Shown here: positions 62,328 to 64,000 of the stretch, piece after piece
Layout of the letters: each line of letters opens with the position of its first letter
Numbering within the stretch: the stretch's first letter is position 1
DNA from: Streptomyces lincolnensis
GTDB lineage: Bacteria; Actinomycetota; Actinomycetes; Streptomycetales; Streptomycetaceae
Direction of reading: 5' to 3'
NCBI RefSeq assembly: GCF_021173675.1
Contig: NZ_JAIHON010000025.1
Span: 1 to 64,000 of the forward strand
Length of the DNA stretch: 64,000 bases
The notes under the pieces: model-generated
The model's database searches: none
The model's input: only the letters and a program-made list of their open reading frames with translations
What the model was told of the DNA's origin: nothing
Program-made: the position numbers and the translations under genes

Positions 62328-62367
62328 TTCGTGGTGTTCGTCTCAGACGATCACCTTGGCCCACTCG

Positions 62368-62386
62368 TGAGGTTAGGCTAACCTAA
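62368..62386. promoter_or_regulatory. Iron box (DmdR1/IdeR operator) upstream of desE
   Basis: tgaggttaggctaacctaa differs at one position from the 19-bp actinobacterial iron-box consensus TTAGGTTAGGCTAACCTAA. It lies 75 bp before the desE start, so the gene should be repressed when iron is plentiful. Confidence 0.93.
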
Positions 62387-62460
62387 GCCTGTTTCCAGCC
62401 ACCCGCCGTAGGCGCACACCCCCCAGTGGCCCCGTACGCACCGAAAGCAGACCCACACCC

Positions 62461-63507
62461 ATGTCGAACGCCAGAACCGCCAACTTCTCCCGCCGCGGCC
62501 TGCTCGCCGCTGGTGGCGCGCTCGGACTCGGCGCCTTCCTGGCCGCGTGCGGCGACAGCGACTCGGAGAGCAGCGGCTCGGACTCGACGGCGTCCGCCAA
62601 GGCCTCCGGTCCCTGGAGCTTCAAGGACGACCGTGGCACGACCGTGAAGCTGGACGAGGTCCCCACGAAGATCGTCGCCTTCGTCGGCGTCGCCGCCGCC
62701 CTGTACGACTACGGCATCGACGTCAAGGGCGTGTTCGGCCCGACGACGCTGAAGAACGGCAAGGCCGACGTCCAGGCCGGCGACATGGACGTCAGCAAGC
62801 TGACCGTCTTCGGCAACGTCTGGGACCAGTTCAACGTCGAGAAGTACGCGGCCTTCGCGCCCCAGGTGCTCCTCACCACGACCTTCGACAGCGCGGGCAC
62901 CCTCTGGTACGTGCCGGAGGCCTCCAAGGACAAGATCGCCAAGCTGGCCCCCAGCGCCGCGATCTCCGTCTTCGACCGCCAGCTCACCGCGCCGCTCCAG
63001 CGCATGTGGGAGCTGGCCGAGTCGCTCGGCGCCGACATGACGGCCGCGAAGGTGACCGACGCCAAGAAGCGGTTCGAGGCCGCCTCGGAGCGGCTGCGCG
63101 AGGCCGCCAAGGCCAAGCCCGACATCAAGGTGCTCGCCGGTTCCGCCGCGCAGGACGTCTTCTACGTCTCCGGCACCAACCTCTCGGTGGACCTGGAGTA
63201 CTTCAAGGCCCTCGGCGTGAACTTCGTCGAGCCCTCGGAGGCGGCGAAGAAGGCGACGGGCGGTTGGTTCGAGACGCTGAGCTGGGAGAACGTCGACAAG
63301 TACCGGGCGGACATCATCATGATGGACGACCGGTCCGCGACGATCCAGCCCGCGGACATCACCGAGGCCACGTGGAAGCAGTTGCCTGCGGTGAAGGCCG
63401 GGCAGGTGATCGCGCGTTCTCCTGAGCCGATTCTGTCGTACGACAAGTGTGTGCCGATGGTGGAGAACCTGGCGAAGGCGATTGAGTCCGCGAAGAAGGT
63501 CGGTTAG
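62461..63507 (+). CDS. desE: Ferric siderophore (ferrioxamine) binding lipoprotein DesE
   Basis: 348 residues. The Tat-type start SRRGLLAAGGALGLGAF is followed by lipobox LAAC (Cys30). The mature protein is a periplasmic-binding (FepB/FhuD) fold: FKDDRGTTVKLDEVPTKIVAFVG, VFGPTTLKNG, PQVLLTTTFD, FYVSGTNLSVDLEYFKALGVNFVEP and the long helix linking the lobes. It delivers ferrioxamine-type siderophores to the membrane. An iron box is upstream and desF follows, so with the predicted desABCD to the right this is the desferrioxamine locus. Confidence 0.92.
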   Translation: MSNARTANFSRRGLLAAGGALGLGAFLAACGDSDSESSGSDSTASAKASGPWSFKDDRGTTVKLDEVPTKIVAFVGVAAALYDYGIDVKGVFGPTTLKNGKADVQAGDMDVSKLTVFGNVWDQFNVEKYAAFAPQVLLTTTFDSAGTLWYVPEASKDKIAKLAPSAAISVFDRQLTAPLQRMWELAESLGADMTAAKVTDAKKRFEAASERLREAAKAKPDIKVLAGSAAQDVFYVSGTNLSVDLEYFKALGVNFVEPSEAAKKATGGWFETLSWENVDKYRADIIMMDDRSATIQPADITEATWKQLPAVKAGQVIARSPEPILSYDKCVPMVENLAKAIESAKKVG

Positions 63508-63599
63508 GCGCGTTGTTCACTGCCGGTCCGTTGTGGCCGGTCGCGCAGTTCCCCGCGCCCCTAAGCAGGCGCACCTGACGTCGATTCAGGAGTTGACCC

Positions 63600-64000
63600 A
63601 TGACTGCGGCCATAGCCGCCCCGTTCCGCTTCTTCTCTCTTCAGGTCGTGCGGACGAGGCGGCTCGGGCCGTCTCTCGTGCGGATCTCCTTCGCCGGGGA
63701 GGATCTGCGCGCGTTCCACTCCCTCGGCCTCGATCAGTCGCTGTCGTTGTTCATCCCGGCCGAGGGGCTGAGCGAGCCGCGCGTCCCCGTCGAGCTCGGG
63801 GACGACTGGTGGCAGGGGTGGCGGGATCTGCCCGACGACGTACGGGCCGTGATGCGGTCGTACACCTTGCGCGGTCTCAGACGCGACCCGGACGAGATCG
63901 ACATCGACTTCGTGCTGCACACTCCGGCCGGCCCCGCCTCCGCGTGGGCGGCGCGGGCCGCCGAGGGTGACAAGGTCCTGCTGCTCGGCCCGGCGGTCGC
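63600..64000 (+). CDS. desF: Siderophore-interacting FAD-binding protein, 5' part
   Basis: From the ATG at 63600 (caggag upstream) to the edge of the window, 133 codons. It is the FAD-binding barrel of siderophore-interacting ferric reductases: VVRTRRLGPSLVRISFAGEDL, MRSYTLRGLRRDPDEIDIDFVLHTPAGPASAWAARAAEGDKVLLLGP. It reduces iron in the siderophore complex after uptake by the DesE transporter. It lies 92 bp after desE and is probably under the same iron box. The NAD(P)H-binding half is outside the window. Confidence 0.92.
   Translation, partial: MTAAIAAPFRFFSLQVVRTRRLGPSLVRISFAGEDLRAFHSLGLDQSLSLFIPAEGLSEPRVPVELGDDWWQGWRDLPDDVRAVMRSYTLRGLRRDPDEIDIDFVLHTPAGPASAWAARAAEGDKVLLLGPAV

Overview
The window is a stretch of a Streptomyces (or very close actinomycete) chromosome. 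The evidence is uniformly high GC with G/C-ending codons, frequent GTG/TTG starts, many Tat and lipoprotein signals, a rare TTA codon, a DmdR/IdeR-type iron box, and gene neighbourhoods I recognise from streptomycetes: an acyl-CoA carboxylase/hmgL/acdH operon close to desE/desF. I saw no rRNA, tRNA, CRISPR array, insertion sequence or integrase.

Layout. 1-7400: the end of a LacI-type repressor, then an apparent secreted toxin locus. It holds a SUKH (SMI1/KNR4) immunity-like gene facing a 1,508-codon secreted multidomain protein with a C-terminal NucA/NucB nuclease, plus an I36 inhibitor-like gene and a lipoprotein. 7400-12400: a four-gene, start/stop-overlapping export operon (lipoprotein, periplasmic adaptor, ABC ATPase, MacB/FtsX permease). 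12400-19000: a chloramphenicol phosphotransferase homologue, a reductase-like protein, a flavin monooxygenase, a MarR-GNAT fusion, a sugar-phosphate-isomerase-like protein, an acetyltransferase and an unusual EPSP-synthase paralogue. 19200-33100: mostly secreted or membrane proteins (GH3, S37 peptidase, fused heterodimeric-type ABC exporter, phytase-like esterase, beta-lactamase-fold protein, GT39 glycosyltransferase, endonuclease I).

33100-37750 is accessory DNA: a KAP-type membrane NTPase, then a 2.3-kb islet (GntR regulator, TTA-containing ATPase, PIN toxin with a candidate antitoxin). The islet is bounded by near-identical 36-bp direct repeats that copy the 3' end of the neighbouring thiamine-diphosphate enzyme gene. 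37700-43500 is a catabolic unit (Na+/solute symporter, ureohydrolase, TPP enzyme, divergent PucR regulator). 43600-54000 holds a phosphatase-like gene, a thioesterase, acyl-CoA dehydrogenases, a thermonuclease, and a TetR-controlled acyl-CoA carboxylase/HMG-CoA lyase operon for leucine/isovalerate-type catabolism.

54000-62200 is the most unusual part. Two paralogous three-gene cassettes (a very large PG-binding/DUF1906 glycoside-hydrolase-like protein, a small polytopic membrane protein, a Tat-exported protein of unknown family) lie head to head around a small LuxR-type regulator. The block sits between acdH and desE, which I recall as neighbours in S. coelicolor, so it looks like an insertion there. 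The window ends in the ferrioxamine uptake genes desE and desF (cut off), with an iron box upstream.
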